Shown: positions 11,300 to 24,125, counted from the first letter of the stretch. The stretch: DNA of 64,000 nucleotides from Misgurnus anguillicaudatus (GCF_027580225.2 NC_073348.2:23442001-23506000), one strand, 5' to 3'. Notes: generated by a model not told the origin, from the letters alone. A program made the numbers and translations.

Positions 11300-11813
11300 A
11301 CTCATTAGATCAGTTTTACAGGAATACTGTGTGTACTGTATGTACATTTATATACTTGGCAGACACTTTTATCCAAAGTGACTAACTTCAAGTCAAAAAG
11401 TATCAAGGAAAAGTCAAAAAGTAGATTTAAAGGTTTAAAAAAACAATTAGCCTATTTTTCAGAGATGTCAAAGTAGCTTTGGGGTCCATTTCAGCTGCAC
11501 AGTTGTTTATGAATTAACCAATATCTCATGTCATTACATAAATAATAATTGAGTAATGTTTTTCGAACTTTCGTGATGGACTTAATAAACGACTTCAGGC
11601 TGTGCTACATCAGCAGGTGGAATCTGAATCAGAGATTTATTGTGTGGGGCACATAGATGAGAAATATCACCGCAGTGAGAGGTACTTCCTGAGATGCTAT
11701 CTACTAAAGAATAGGTCAGGATAGTGAACTAGTCATGTACCAACCAACTGATTGATTAGTGAGGTCAGCTATTTTTTTTCTCAAGACTTAAAACCATACA
11801 ATAAAAACTGTAA
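11300..11813. other. Intronic sequence with a SINE tail fragment
   Basis: Bases 11353-11385 (ttggcagacacttttatccaaagtgac) are the inverted tail of the tRNA-derived SINE family. Nothing else recognised. Confidence 0.45.
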
Positions 11814-11817
11814 TTAA

Positions 11818-12226
11818 AGAGATAGTTCACCCAAAAATGAATATTATGCCATTAATTTTTTATTCTCATGTTGTTCTAGACCTGTATTCATTTCTTTTTT
11901 CTGAAGGAACATAAAAGAAGAAATTTGGTAAATGATGTTAAGCACACAGCTTATTGTAACTATTGACTTCCATAGTAGGAAAACAAATATTATGGAAGTA
12001 TTGTGATGAATGATGAAGACTATATTTTGATAAATGATGGTAAGCACACATAAGTATTTGTTTTTCCTTCTATGAAAATCAGTGGTTACAATCAGCTGTG
12101 TGCTTACCATCATTTATAAAAATATCTTATTTTGCATTCATCAAAATAAGATAAAAACTCATACAGGTTTAGAACAAAATGACGATGAGAAAATGATGAA
12201 AGAAATTTCATATTTGGATGATCTCT
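11818..12226. mobile_element. MITE of the GATAGTTCACCC family, TTAA-flanked
   Basis: TTAA at 11814-11817 and 12227-12230. The left end agagatagttcacccaaaaa pairs with the right end atttggatgatctct as a terminal inverted repeat. The interior contains repeated gataaatgatggtaagcaca blocks in both orientations. Confidence 0.8.
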
Positions 12227-12230
12227 TTAA

Positions 12231-13745
12231 GTATCATTAAATAACATCCTTATGTTAGAAGATATATTTGGCTACTTATATTATGGCCCAAAAGTATGTA
12301 CTATTTGTGACGGGAAAGCATATAAATTTAAGTGCATAGCAACAGAGTATGCAGGAAAGTTATGCTGTGATCACACTAGGCTTTAAGTTCCATTGACTCC
12401 ATTCATATGCATGAGAATGTGGCAGACTGTAAATGCAAGCTAAAGCGACAAAAATTTTGCATTTCTGCATGTTTCAAAGTTCTGACCTGCGAAGACGTGT
12501 GACCAATAAATTATCATTACAGCATGACCTTTTCAGGTAAAAGAAAATCTGAAAATAGCAGTACTGCACAATCCCAATTTGGCAATAATAATAAAAGCAA
12601 CAATGACGGTGTAAGCACGTCGGAATCCATGATGTGTGAATTAAAAAATTAAACACCTTAGCGTGTGATTTCTACCCATATACACAGGGGTCTGCATAGA
12701 AATTTTGCATGTTAGTGTGTCTAGTGTTACAGGTGCCATGGCACAACAAATGTGATGGCATTGTACAGCTCTTTATTTGAAACAGTAGACCATCCCGGTA
12801 CTAGGATACTATTTCCACTTACTCTGATTTGGGACATAGTCTACCAATTATAATTTTGCATACTATACTATGCAAATTGGGACACAGTGATTGTGCCTGA
12901 CATGTAAACAACTATGCAACACACATATTAATAATCAGAGCTATCAGGGCTACACTGTGTTTAATAGAAGCTTAGACCACAGCCATAGACCAATCAGCAT
13001 CAAGGACCAAGAGCTAACACTTAGTAATTATTCGCTATAAACATTCAAGCAAGGACAGTCAGTCAGCATGATGTAACTTGAGGAAACATCAGACATTATT
13101 TGGTGGAAAATTAGCGAGAGGCAGTCAAGGGGTTTGAAAGGGTTTATTTGTGCGGTATTGTAATGTGACATGATGAGGGTATAATCAGCCTCAATGAGGC
13201 ACAAACCGAAGGTTGATGTTGACGTTTTGTAAAGGCGATAATCATCTCATTTTTATCTATGATCAGCTCACGTTGCCCATAGAGCCCGAACGCTGCTGTA
13301 TTTTGAGTGATCCACCTTGTCCTAATAACAGATGTTATCTTTAGCACTTGGGCAGATCGTATCGCAATCATTACAGACAACACTAGATAAATGTTGAGAG
13401 TGATATGTGAAGTTAAACATGGATACATAGAAAGGTGGAAGTGAGTAGATCCGCCTGAATACGCACATAGGTCAGATCAGTGATGCTTGTTGAATATAAA
13501 TGGTAATTAAAGTAAGGCAGGTTCCTAGATCAACATCCTTGTAGAGTTAGCAGTGTGAAAATGATTTTAATCAACTATGTTGGATGCTGTTGCATTTGTA
13601 AAATACATCAGAAATTTAAAATGCTCCTTATATTTTCCAAGCACGGTACATTAAAAAACTTACAATGGGAATAAATGGTGCAACACAATGAATATAAAAT
13701 TATCTCTCCAACCTTTAGTAGTCCTAACATAAAAAGCTTAAAGCT
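12231..13745. other. Intronic sequence, no gene seen
   Basis: No repeat with clear ends and no convincing exon. The frame at 13144-13428 resembles no known protein. Confidence 0.45.
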
Positions 13746-13793
13746 TACACTCTAAAAAATGATGGGTTATTTTCAACCATTGGGTTAAATTAA

Positions 13794-14027
13794 AGGCAGG
13801 GTCCATAATCTCTGAAAGCCAATGTTGATATTTGAAATCACCTAAACAAACACGTCCCTACCCCAATAGACCTTCTGTTGATAGACCCGCCCCACACTAT
13901 ATGCAACTCAGACAACGATGTTGGTTAGTAGACACGCCCCTTTACTGCTGATTGACTACAAGTGTGTTTTGGTAGTCGGCACGACTCTCTTTTCCAAAGC
14001 GTTTTTCAGATATCGTGCACTCTTCCT
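13794..14027. mobile_element. AGGCGGGGT MITE, copy A, TTAA-flanked
   Basis: TTAA at 13790-13793 and 14028-14031. It carries the family core: gttgatatttgaaatcacct, a taccccaatag block and gtgtgttttggtagtcgg. Confidence 0.8.
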
Positions 14028-14162
14028 TTAACTCACAAAATGTTTTTGATCCAAATATAGATTAAAACAACTCAGGATATATTAAAGGTGCCAAAGAATG
14101 CATTGAAATAATATTTTAAATTGTTCTCTGATATCTACATAGAAGGGATGTGGGTTTATTAA

Positions 14163-14394
14163 AGGCGGGGTGCATGATTTTTGAAAAACGCTTTGGAAAA
14201 GGGAGTCAGGCCGAGTAACAAAACACACTAGTAGCCAATTAGCAGTAAGGGGCGTGTTGCCTGGGTTGCGTATATGTGGGGCGGGTCTATCAAAAGAAGG
14301 TCCAGATTCTATTGGGGTAGGGGCGTGTTTGTTGGCCTTGTTTAGGTGATTTCAAATATCAACATTGGCTTTCAGAGATCATGCACCCCGCTAC
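14163..14394. mobile_element. AGGCGGGGT MITE, copy B, inverted relative to A
   Basis: Left TTAA at 14159-14162 followed by aggcggggtgcatgattttt. The right end atgcaccccgctactaag is slightly decayed, so the second TTAA is lost. Confidence 0.75.
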
Positions 14395-14576
14395 TAAGTA
14401 CAAAAATTATCCATAGACGGTTTTACATGTCCATTTACAACCGTAGGATTTGCCTTTAGAATGAAATGGTCTATTATTACCTTATTTGAAAGGGTTATGA
14501 ATAATAATGTTGAGCTCTGCTCTGATTGGCTGTGTGTCAGAGCATCTCTTCAGAATAGCTGTATGTGAAATAGCTG

Positions 14577-14690
14577 TATGGGTCGGGTCTATCAAAAGAT
14601 GGTCCAGATTCTATTGAGGTAGGGGCGTGTTTGTTTAGGTGATTTCAAATATCAACACTGGCTTTCAGAGATCATGCACCCCACCTTTAA
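14577..14690. repeat. AGGCGGGGT MITE, copy C, truncated
   Basis: Only the right half is present (ggtccagattctattgaggt through gatcatgcaccccaccttta), in the same orientation as copy B. Confidence 0.75.
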
Positions 14691-14789
14691 CGGTTAACCG
14701 GTCAATAAGAACATTCCTAATTCCAACGTAACAGGCTGGGCTTTACCCTTTTTGACCCAATGCTAGGATTATTTAGTGTACATAAAATC

Positions 14790-17423
14790 TTTATAGAAAA
14801 ATTCATCTAAGTGCTTTAACCAAAATTAAAGCTGCACAGTTTTGCTTTTTTAAAGCTCTCAGCATGTATGACCTGGTTACTTCCATTATAAATGCCTTAC
14901 TGCCTTTCAGCTGAAAAATAAAAGAGTTTAAATCATTTATTGGTAATTGACATTATGCCACAAATGCTGTCGATAGAGCTAAACCAGAACAATTCTTGAA
15001 ACTGCACTGTGACCCACTCCCTCGATCTCTCTGCAGTCTGTCTGCACTTACCCAAAACTTTGAAACACTGATACATTGAACCCAAGTGGATATTTCTTTC
15101 TTCTTGTTCATACTGTAGAACAATAAAGGCTGCCGAAAATAAACGACAGCACAATAAGCACAATAGCTGTGCTGGAATCTGCTGGCATTGAGGCCACAGA
15201 GTCACTGACGGCTCACCTCTGGAGGGTGAACAGAATCAGGACACATTGTTTCACTCCAACCCCCTCTATCTAAAACAACCACCAGGGGAAAAAATATTGT
15301 CTGAGCATAACACGAGACTCTTTTTTTGTAGGGAAGGTTGAGCAAAGAGCAGGAAGCCTGGCTCGGGTCTTTTGCAATCAATTCTACTAACAGGCAGGGA
15401 CTCTGACAAGGCCCAACGCCATCTGTCTGAGCGGAGCCGTGCCCCGCGTCGTCACGCCACGCTGGCATCCGGGCAATCGCCCAAGCTGGCACCCACAAGA
15501 CAAACAAGCCCCCTCAGACTAACACTCTGTTTGTCAGTCTGTCCCTCCCGCTTCCTCCCTTTGAACACACGCAAACACGTACGTATTGTCACATACAGAA
15601 CAAACAAAGACAGCATCGGCGTTTGTCTGCCCAACTCACTCGTGAACGATCACGCACGCTAAATGAAACCACAGCTAAACAACGCAGATATGTGAGTGCG
15701 ATGTGCCATTAAATATAAAATTTGGATCGGGACACAATAATAAAATCTATTAAACACAAAGCTAAAAGTGGTGTTCAAAAGATATGCTACATTATTAGGA
15801 CTTCATAAGGCCCGAAAACATCACAGGAGTAGAAAAAAGAAATACAAAAAAAATCACACGGCATTGCTAAAGTTCCTCATCATTATGCAAATGCCATTTT
15901 ATCTCTGTCTCTTTTTCCTCTCTGGCCATATGTGCTATGGCTCATCAAAAGGAGCCAGACCACATGCAAATACCCCCATCTGGGCATCACGCATACCCCC
16001 TTCCTCTTCTGATCACTGCATGCAGGCAGGTGTCTCAGGCACGTCACGGCCTCGAGATGTGGTCAAACGTCACCGCTGACCTGTGTAAATATCCCAGGGA
16101 GCCTCAGATGGCTTTTCGGAATAATTCGACTCTTGGGGCTTTAAACCTGCACGCTTACCTCTCCCCGTGGGACTCGGCTAGCAAGTGCTTCTAAAGAGAA
16201 CAGCAATCTAATGTTGAGTAGGACCCAATATCATTTGCCTTAGTTCCGACAATCGCGTGTAATGAGCCTTTAAAAGCGTTTCTGAGAGTGAAATCAGTTC
16301 AGACGCACGCAAGACTGAATTGTCGTTAGAAAACCGAAACGTTCGATACAAAAAACATGCTTGCTAGTTCCTCCATAAATCAAAATTAGCAGCTTTAATC
16401 AGAGTCAAACAACCACTTATCAGGAAGGAATGATTCATCAGTGTCAATCCTTCCCTTTTTCCGACTCTCTCGAGTAGAGGAAGCGAAATGGAAGCGGCAA
16501 TAAAGGCAAAATCAGCATTTGCGAGCATGTCATTGTTCGGTGGCTGTCACTCAGATCGGCTACATAAATGAGTTCTGTACACCTGGCTCGTCCAATCAAA
16601 CGAGACCAATTAGGAGAGAAGATTAAAACTCCAAACCTGTTATGGCAGACGCGTTCTCAACGCTAGCACTGCCTGTCTAGAAAAATCACTATCAAACTTT
16701 TCCGAATCAAGCATACCCGTACGCATTAATACTGAAATGTATTTTCTACATTCCCTCTGTGCTGGTGTACTTATAAGATGGAACAGCATTTGCGGCTGAT
16801 CTTCTGTATGCAGGCAAAATAATTTGTAATGCATCAACTGTAATTGGGGTTACATGCTAGCCATTGGAAAAACAAGCACGGATGAGATGTGGAAAAAGAT
16901 CTGCTTATCGTACGCAGAAAACGTTTAATTTCAAATTCATTTTTCATCATAATGCTAATACGATATTAATACGCATTAGCCAGCACTTAAACTAATGATG
17001 CTCATCAATTCTAATCATTTCCACAATGATGACCGGCTTATTGAAAGATTGTGCGTTCGATACAAATATAAAGGCTGACACACACAATCGTTTAGTCTGG
17101 GGGAAGCGATGACTTTTTCCTGTATATTAACTATGGAATCCGAAACGATTGCTAATTAACATTAATCTAATTATTATACAGCACTGTATCATTTATTATA
17201 TGCAACATATGGTGATATAGCCGTGCAAATCACTCATCGTTGCATAAATATGTATGGATGCTTGAGCAAATGTTATTTGAACTAAACATTGCTTTCGTAG
17301 AAAGTTGGTTTAATTGAAGTCTTTAGGCAGCCTCTGAACCAGGCACAAAATACACTAATTCAATAAAATTTTATAATTTTTCATTTTGCTGGTCAGGTAT
17401 GTGCACTAGTTTTTTGAAGGATG
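14790..17423. other. Low-repeat intronic sequence, no gene seen
   Basis: No dispersed repeat recognised. Bases 15380-16190 are higher in GC than their surroundings. Bases 16860-17050 are rich in TAAT/ATTA cores. Long frames here are open on both strands and resemble no protein. Confidence 0.5.
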
Positions 17424-17431
17424 CAGTAAGC

Positions 17432-17702
17432 CAGTGGTTCTCAAACTTTTCTGTGCATACCCCCTTGTGAATGGTGCATGCCTTTGCGCCCCACCCCAAA
17501 GAAAATTCATGGCATAAAACAATCTCAAACTTTAGATTTTTAATTAAACTAAACATATTAAATTATACAGTTTTATGCTGTTGGTTTATTTTTCAGATGT
17601 TTAATTACACATAATTTATGGTAAATTAATGTATTTTATAAAATGTCATAAAACTGGAGTCCCCTTGGCACAATCTTATGCCCCCCAGTTTGAGAATCAC
17701 TG
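17432..17702. mobile_element. hAT-like MITE (CAGTGGTTCTCAAAC ends)
   Basis: Left terminus cagtggttctcaaactttt, right terminus agtttgagaatcactg. Flanks CAGTAAGC (17424-17431) and TAGTAAGC (17703-17710) are an 8-bp duplication with one mismatch. Length 271 bp, non-coding. Confidence 0.85.
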
Positions 17703-18190
17703 TAGTAAGCTATGATTTGGCATATTTTACTGGAACTGTATAGCAACTTTACATCGCTGTCATAGATTTGGTCGGCATTACTGAGATTGCACACAACCAT
17801 GTCATATCTATATCCAAACCTACTTGAATTAACGTGCCTCGACCTTGTTAGTCATTTGAACTTTACAATTTTAGCTTGCTGGGTCTAAAAAACCCTGATA
17901 TGAAATTTTATATGGGGTTTCTAGTAGCCCTCCGAGATTACATCACAACGAAATAAATAAATGTCACTCCCTGATATTTTGTGATGTAAAACCACTCCCA
18001 CAAAGCCACTAGTGAAAATATTGTGAGCCTCCATGGACCTGTAATTCTCATGTTGCTCTGCGAGTAGATATAGCACATCACAAAATATAGGCTAATAGCA
18101 CAGTAACGTCGCTGCTACAGTAGACACTGTGCATGGAATTTATTCTTTTAACATGCTAAGATAAACTAGTCTTTTATATCATAGCTTTAA

Positions 18191-19105
18191 ATGGCATATA
18201 TTATGCAAAATACTGTACACTTTTACAAGGTGTTTGGATGTAAATGTGTGTTGGCAGTGTGTGAACAGAACAACCATACAATGGAAAAAAATCCACCATA
18301 TCCTTCTTTTTTAAACTACATTAAATCAAAGCAGTCTCAGTAGACATGCTGCTTAGATTCTCTTGTTATTTTGTGATGTTAAACTAACAAAGCCCCGCCC
18401 ACAGCCACTGACTGACTGATTAACTTTACCCAAAAGATATGCTTAATGTGTTTGGCTAAATATACTATTGTCTTATGCTGTCTTCACACCAGTGATTTCA
18501 ATGTTAAGTCAATGTGAAGACGCATTTACGCGCGTTTGGAAGTCTTGCGTTGCGAATGGGGCGTCTAGTTCGCGCAAATGCCGCGAATTGAGCGCTGACA
18601 CTGAAAACCGAAACATTTGAAATTTGGCGGAAAAACGCACGTGTTAACCAATCAGGAGCTTGCTATAGTAGTGACGTGATTACAGGAAGCGAGCAGAGTC
18701 GTAGAAGCCCCTCCCATGACGCGAATGTCCGCATTAATTTCTTGATGACTAGAATTTCACGTGCGGGTTTCACGCGTGAATGAAGCGAGTAAACTCAAAA
18801 TGTTCAAGCGGCAAACTAGACGCGGAAGGCGCGAATTTGACACCTCAAACACGGCTGGTGTGAACCCAAAGTTAGACTCTATACAAAGAAATCAGATTTA
18901 TTTTTAACCAAATGCGCTCACTGTCTGTTTGTAAGGAAGTGAGGAGCTGTAGCTCATTTGCATTTAAAGGTACAGACAGCTTCCACCCAAATACGGGCAT
19001 TTTGGACATGATATCGCAAATTATCTGTGCGAAATTTTGAGCTAACACTTTACAGACACATTCTGGGCACATTTAAGACTTGTATTACATCTTATAAAAA
19101 TGAAC
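18191..19105. mobile_element. Copy of the GGGCACCTATTATGC MITE, interrupted and right-truncated
   Basis: TTAA at 18187-18190 then atggcatatattatgc. Internal blocks gtgtgttggcagtgtgtgaa, gtgaggagctgtagctcatt and agacacattctgggcaca match the intact copy at 43809-44560. The interruption is at 18476-18871. Confidence 0.8.
18476..18871. mobile_element. PIF/Harbinger-like MITE with 3-bp TTA duplication
   Basis: TTA at 18473-18475 and 18872-18874. The inner inverted ends ttcacaccag and ctggtgtgaa lie about 7 bp from each junction. The interior is rich in CGCG and GCGAAT words. A TTA duplication is the PIF/Harbinger signature. The copy at 43809-44560 lacks this insert. Confidence 0.65.
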
Positions 19106-19262
19106 ATAACAAAACAGACTGTTGGATAATTACAGTCAAATGTTGATATTACAGTCGGATTGAATACTCCAGTCAATTCCAGTCCGCATTCCTTCCCTCC
19201 CCAAATGTTTAAGATGTCCCACTTATTAGTGTGTTAAATTTAGGGAGATTACATTTATCTAA

Positions 19263-19805
19263 GCGATAGTTCGGCGAAAAAATTATGTCCATCAATTTTC
19301 AGATGAGCACATTTTCAGTTATTTTAGAAAATGTTTTAGATTTTTCATCAAATGTAAAGTTATGGGGTCCACGTCCTTCAAGTCCCAAAAATGTGCATCC
19401 ATCCTTTACAAAATAAATTCAAATGGCTCCACGATGATAAACAAAGGCGTTCTGAGGGTAATCCACGCCGTTTTGTTGTAGAAATATCTACATTTAAAAC
19501 TTTATAAACGAAAATAACTAGCTTCCGATAACGCCGCCATCTTAGTCGCGTCCGCATTCAGGATGAGCGCTTACGCAGCTTACGGAGGTTTCTCTTGTTG
19601 GATTTCTTTGGGGAAGGATATGTGCACATTTTTTGGACTTGAAGGAGCTGGTCCCGTAACTTTACTGTTTAGCAGGTGGAAGATAAGACATTTTCTAAAA
19701 TAAGTGAAAATGTGTTAATCTGAAAAATGATGGATATATGCATCTCGGACGGCTTCGGGGTGAGTAAATAATGGGTTTAATATCATTTTTGGCCGAACTA
19801 TCCCT
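19263..19805. mobile_element. MITE of the GATAGTTC family, long form
   Basis: The left end aagcgatagttcggcgaaaa pairs with the right end ttggccgaactatccctt. TTAA at 19806-19809; the left target is mutated (CTAA). Length 543 bp. Confidence 0.75.
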
Positions 19806-19809
19806 TTAA

Positions 19810-22800
19810 ACTTTAGCTGCGCCACACAGACCGATCAGGGTATGACATCACAGTACCGCATGAGCGACTCCAATGTAGAGGACTTGAATGTTTGCTTTCA
19901 CATCACTTTTGTGGTACAGTGATGTCACACGCTGATCGTTCAGTGGCGTATGAAGTATATCAAGGCTTTTCTGAAAGAGGGTTGATGAGTTAAATCAATT
20001 GTTTTACATTGTTCAGTGACATAAACTATATGGACAGTCTGACCCAATTTGGCTCAGTTTTCTATTCAGTCCATATTATCAGGTCTCACACCATGCTTTG
20101 CCAGACAGGGGAAAGGATTGTTTTCCCTACGCTGACTCCGCCCCACACCACTCCCCCAGCTATGACTAGACTGAAGTCAATTCGAGCACGTAAAAATGCA
20201 TAAAGTTTTATTAACTGCACTAAATGCATGCTTAATTTTAATGCTTTTCATTATTATTTCATGAATTACTGATTCTCTGATTAATGTAAATTTACACAAA
20301 CTTCTCATTTAGATTCAGTTAGTAAATGAGCCACAATCTATAATCAGCTTAATTTAAATCAAATAGGCTGGTTTGTGCTATTTATACATAATTGTTATGT
20401 ATTTATACAAATACATAAAAATGAATTATTTTATCGCATTAAACACCTGACTAGAGTGGTTAGCGAATAAGATGCTGTGTTTTGCACTGAATAACTGCAT
20501 GTTAACTGTTTAGTGAATTCGCTTAACACTGGATTTCCATGACACAATAGTTAAGCACCATAAGATCAGGCAAACACAGTACAGAACGCAGAAGCAAACC
20601 ATAAAAACCATATGCTAATGTCAAAATAAGAACTGAAATCGATAGTAACAGATCATGTTACATGAAAATCAGATTGTATATCTCAGGAAGCCCGTCTAAG
20701 CCTTTTCTCCAAGGAGAAAAACCTTGAGTAAGAGAGAAAGAAAGAGGGATATAGAGAGACAGACAAAATGAGAGAGACAACAAGGTGTAGACAGCAATGG
20801 AGAGAGAGAGAGACTATAAGAGATACAAAGACAGGAAAATAAAGTAACGGGTCGGGGAGGGGGGTGATGGTGGGAAGAGTTTCCTTCTACTAAATCATGG
20901 AATCACAGATTTTAAGACCACCATCCTTCTTTTCCACACCATATACCGCTGAATTACATCATGCACTTCAATCTGATCCAGGATCAAACGAGAATCGCAC
21001 GGGTGCCATGGAAACACACTTCAAAGGCTTCCTGTTCCAGCATCCAGCGTAAACCTCTGTTACCGACTGCGGCTCCCGCACCTGAGTGACGCTGCTGGCT
21101 TCTGTTGACTTGATAAGAATAAGAAAATGTCTGACAACTGCCTGAGCTCAAATCTGATATTTACTGATGGAAAGACGTAACACTTCTGCAAACTGCAAAA
21201 TGAGAAATGTCAATCTGTACATTTTTTATATTAAAGCCGAAGAATTTGTGTTCGCATTAAGGGAACATTCCAGGTTAAATAGAAGTTAAGCTCTATCGAC
21301 AAAAACTGTGAAATTGTAAACCACAAAAAATGATTTCAGGAATATTTCACACTGACAGTTACATGGTTTCAATGGGAGTCTAGGGGCAGTGTACCTCATA
21401 TTGCCTTGTTCCAATGTACTGAGCAGATTGCAGATGATAGAACAGAACTACTACTTCACCTTTTGCAATGATAATGTCAACTACAGTAGTGCTAGACTGA
21501 TATTTCGGTCTTGAAACTTATAGGCAAATTTGACAATCACACCCTTGTGTCAGTGAACACAATTTTTTATTTTATTAAATCAACGATTCTCCCAAAAATA
21601 AAAAAGGTAATTGAATTAAGTTATGTGTATTAAACGATGGTGTAAAATGCATGTCTTGTTTGCTATGATATATTCAACCCCGTTTTTAAAAGCAAATGCA
21701 TTAGTCTAGCTGAGTAAATAAAAAAATTTGGCATGGGTAGTGTTTACAATGCGCTGTATGTGCTCAGAATAAATTATGAGTATCCATATAGCCATAAGTC
21801 TCTCCTATTTGCTGCGTAATGCCCTGTCTAGATGACACTGCTCAATCATGAGACAATTGACAAATGAGAGGTGTAGTGACAGGCTGAAACATTAGCGCGG
21901 CTCTTGGTACGTCAGTTTGTGGTTTTATGGATGGATTAGAGGTATCATGTGTATTGTGCGCTGTATTGATGGAGGCTAACAACAGTTGCTGTGTCAAATA
22001 TCCCGTGAAGGGCATGTGAAATATTGCATCTGTCATTTGCTCGGCCTGAGAGACGGACGGCATTCGGCATGTTGTCCGGGGATGGGGAACTGATTGGTTT
22101 AGGGTTGCCGAATCAGTCACAGGCTGCAGGTATATCTGTATATCTAAAAGAGGTGAGGGCACAATGCGGTACTGTCTTTCTGTCGAATCTAAAGCTGGGG
22201 TAACAAAGGCCAAAGCAAATCATAAAACCCCATCGTTTCCTGCACAAAGGATCCAACAGCAGCATAAGAAAAGGAGACTTTTCATAACCAAAGGGCAAAC
22301 TGCTTTGGGAACAACGGCGTGATTTCGGCTAGGGGCCACAGATGCATTGGAACGATGTGTGTGAACTTCACATATTGCTTTTCATCTATCTTAAACGGAA
22401 CGACGTGCCGAGCACTCCGCCTGACCCCCCCTTCTCCACCTGTCAATCATCCCACTGGCAGCGAGCAAAAACCTCCACCGGCCCTGCTTGTCACCCTGTC
22501 ACTCAAATCTTACCGCAAAAATAAATAGGGGGCAGGAACCAACGCTGTACGCTAGACAGCTGGGGGGGCAGGGATGGCGAGGAAAGGGGGACAACTGCCT
22601 TTTTAAATTCATTTTCTCAAAAAGGGATTTCTGTGTAATCTCCCTGAGGTGAGAATCATATTTTAATTAGGTCTACCTCTGCTTAACAGTTCCCCGCCCT
22701 GTCTGATCAGAGAGCGTGCCCACCCACTGGTGCTAGCAAGGCTGTCAGCCTCACTCACTTTCAAATCAACCCGGATCAAATCCAAGATGCCAAACATTCA

Positions 22801-23880
22801 TGGTCTTTCCACTCCCTTAAAAAAAAACAAGGACCTTTTACCAATCCATTTCCAAACAGACACGTCACTCAAAACGCATATGTACAAACATAAGGTCATG
22901 CATTAATTTGCAGTACGATTTTCTCTGCCAAACACAGACCCGGTAACACGCAGCGCAAACATCTTCTAAACGGTTTCCTAAAATCCATTGCGTTTTCAGT
23001 CAGACACACCCTGCGTGGAATCAACAGGAGGTCTTGTTTTAAGGAGCATGTTAAAACGCTTATGTGAGTAGACTATGGTATATTGCACAGCTGAAATGTT
23101 AACATGAGCTTTCACCAAGATGTCCAGAGGGATATCTGCATGGTAATTAAGCACAACATCACTAATGGAGGAAAACCTGGAGAGGATAGGTGCGAAAACA
23201 TATAAGCGGTATTATGGAAGCACTGCCATTGAAATTGGCGATTAAATCGGACAGAACTGAATTTGCGAGGACAACGGTTAAGCTGCAGCTGCTGCGAGAA
23301 AGTTTCTGCTCGTGAGAATGACAATATAAATGCATTACACGAAGAAAGCCTCGTACGTCTTTCCCCGAATTTAGTAATGGCTGAACGAAATTGATGCTTG
23401 ACTATCCTGCTTAGTCCGTGAATTCCCTCCTTGTTTTTTTTTTAGTTTTCTGTCTTATTGTTTTATGACCCTGGCAGCTGCTGTGAGAGCAGTTTGGCTT
23501 CAGCAAAAGAAGCTGTTTACGATCGGCACGCTGTTGTCTGGGCAGACGTCAAAGCACAGAATTATGTGGAGACCAAAAGCTCCATTAGTTGGAGTTTTAA
23601 TTAGCGCACTTGTGTGAGAGGGTCATTAAGAATGATTTGCTGTTGTGATTGAAGACTTGCTGATGGGCGAGACGCAGACCCTGCTGAGCTTGCTTCTGAC
23701 CCCAACGTATAGATCTACATTTTGGCCAAAACTAAGCAAAAAAGAATAAAACACTTCCCACTGGATCTGGTTATAGCCTGCCAATTGAATTTAACAAAAT
23801 CAAGCCAACAACATTGTTGAAAACCATCAAAAACCATTGTAGACCAGCGTCATGAGCTAAGCTGGTTTTGACTTTCAAAA
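19810..23880. other. Low-repeat intron downstream of the protocadherin exon
   Basis: A purine-rich GA tract lies at 20725-20840. Bases 21258-21400 (gggaacattccaggttaaat...) recall a decayed zebrafish MITE. Bases 23810-23875, right beside the exon, contain gaccagcgtcatgagctaagctggtttt, a remnant of the common 'gctggtttagctggt' repeat. The last coding exon of the protocadherin was searched for on the minus strand by its expected CWMP block and not found. Confidence 0.5.
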
Positions 23881-23881
23881 C

Positions 23882-23888
23882 TCCTACC
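23882..23888 (-). promoter_or_regulatory. Candidate 5' splice site of the protocadherin exon
   Basis: The minus strand reads ACCG|gtaggag. The GT leaves one coding base (G), giving phase 1, which suits the Asn/Thr-Asp junction I recall at this place in vertebrate pcdh1. The site is not a perfect GTRAGT, so the exact donor is less certain than the acceptor. Confidence 0.65.
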
Positions 23889-24107
23889 GGTTTCTGGGTG
23901 TTCCATCTCTCCGATACTGCCGTCAGGGGTGGTCCGTTCGTAGTGGTCCTCTGGCAGGGCGAGGGGGCCAATGCGAGGTCCCGAAGAGCTCTTGCTGCTC
24001 GGGGTCTCGGACTCCTCCAAGCCACTGTCGTAGTAACTCTGCTGGGAAGAGTCTTGCTGGTCCTGCATCGGATTGGCAGTGGAAAACGTCACTCTGCGAT
24101 GGGGAAG
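23888..24107 (-). CDS. pcdh1: Internal exon of a delta-1 protocadherin, cytoplasmic tail with the CM3 (RRVTF) motif; probably protocadherin-1
   Basis: Delta-1 protocadherins are single-pass homophilic adhesion proteins whose tails carry conserved motifs CM1-CM3; CM3 (RRVTF) docks protein phosphatase 1-alpha. Reading the minus strand, a pyrimidine-rich tract ending in CAG (24110-24108) is followed by codons for LPHRRVTFSTANPMQD. The exon continues through SGLEESETPSSKSSSGP and LPEDHYERTTPDGS and ends in ...EMEHPET plus one base before a GT (23887-23886, GTAGGA). It is 220 bp, in phase 0 and out phase 1, with no internal stop. The tail is serine- and acid-rich with no membrane segment, as expected for a cytosolic region. 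From memory, human PCDH1 long isoform has LPHRRVTFS and the same PLALPEDHYERTTPDGSIGE stretch, while PCDH7 differs at several of these positions and PCDH9/11 have RRVTFHLP. The family call is firm, the paralogue less so. If the intron were retained, 13 more residues would precede a stop near 23850. No other exon of this gene was found in the window. Confidence 0.88.
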
Positions 24108-24125
24108 CTGGAATGGAGAGGAGGA
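24108..24125 (-). promoter_or_regulatory. 3' splice site of the protocadherin exon
   Basis: On the minus strand the intron ends ctcctctccattccag, a strong pyrimidine tract followed by AG directly before the CTT codon. This fixes the exon start at 24107. Confidence 0.85.

Larger units (their letters stand above)
10003..11300. repeat. Dispersed host repeat carrying two tandem insertions
   Basis: The opening taaccctcttgttatgttc with gggtcaaattggcccc matches a common fish repeat by recall. It is interrupted from 10174. The right boundary near 11300 is approximate. Confidence 0.4.
13747..14780. mobile_element. Outer element with ACACT-type ends, hosting later MITEs
   Basis: The left end acactctaaaaaatgatggg and the right end (reverse-complemented) acactaaataatcctagc are imperfect inverted repeats followed by related cattgggt blocks. 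Three copies of the AGGCGGGGT MITE lie inside. Confidence 0.5.
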
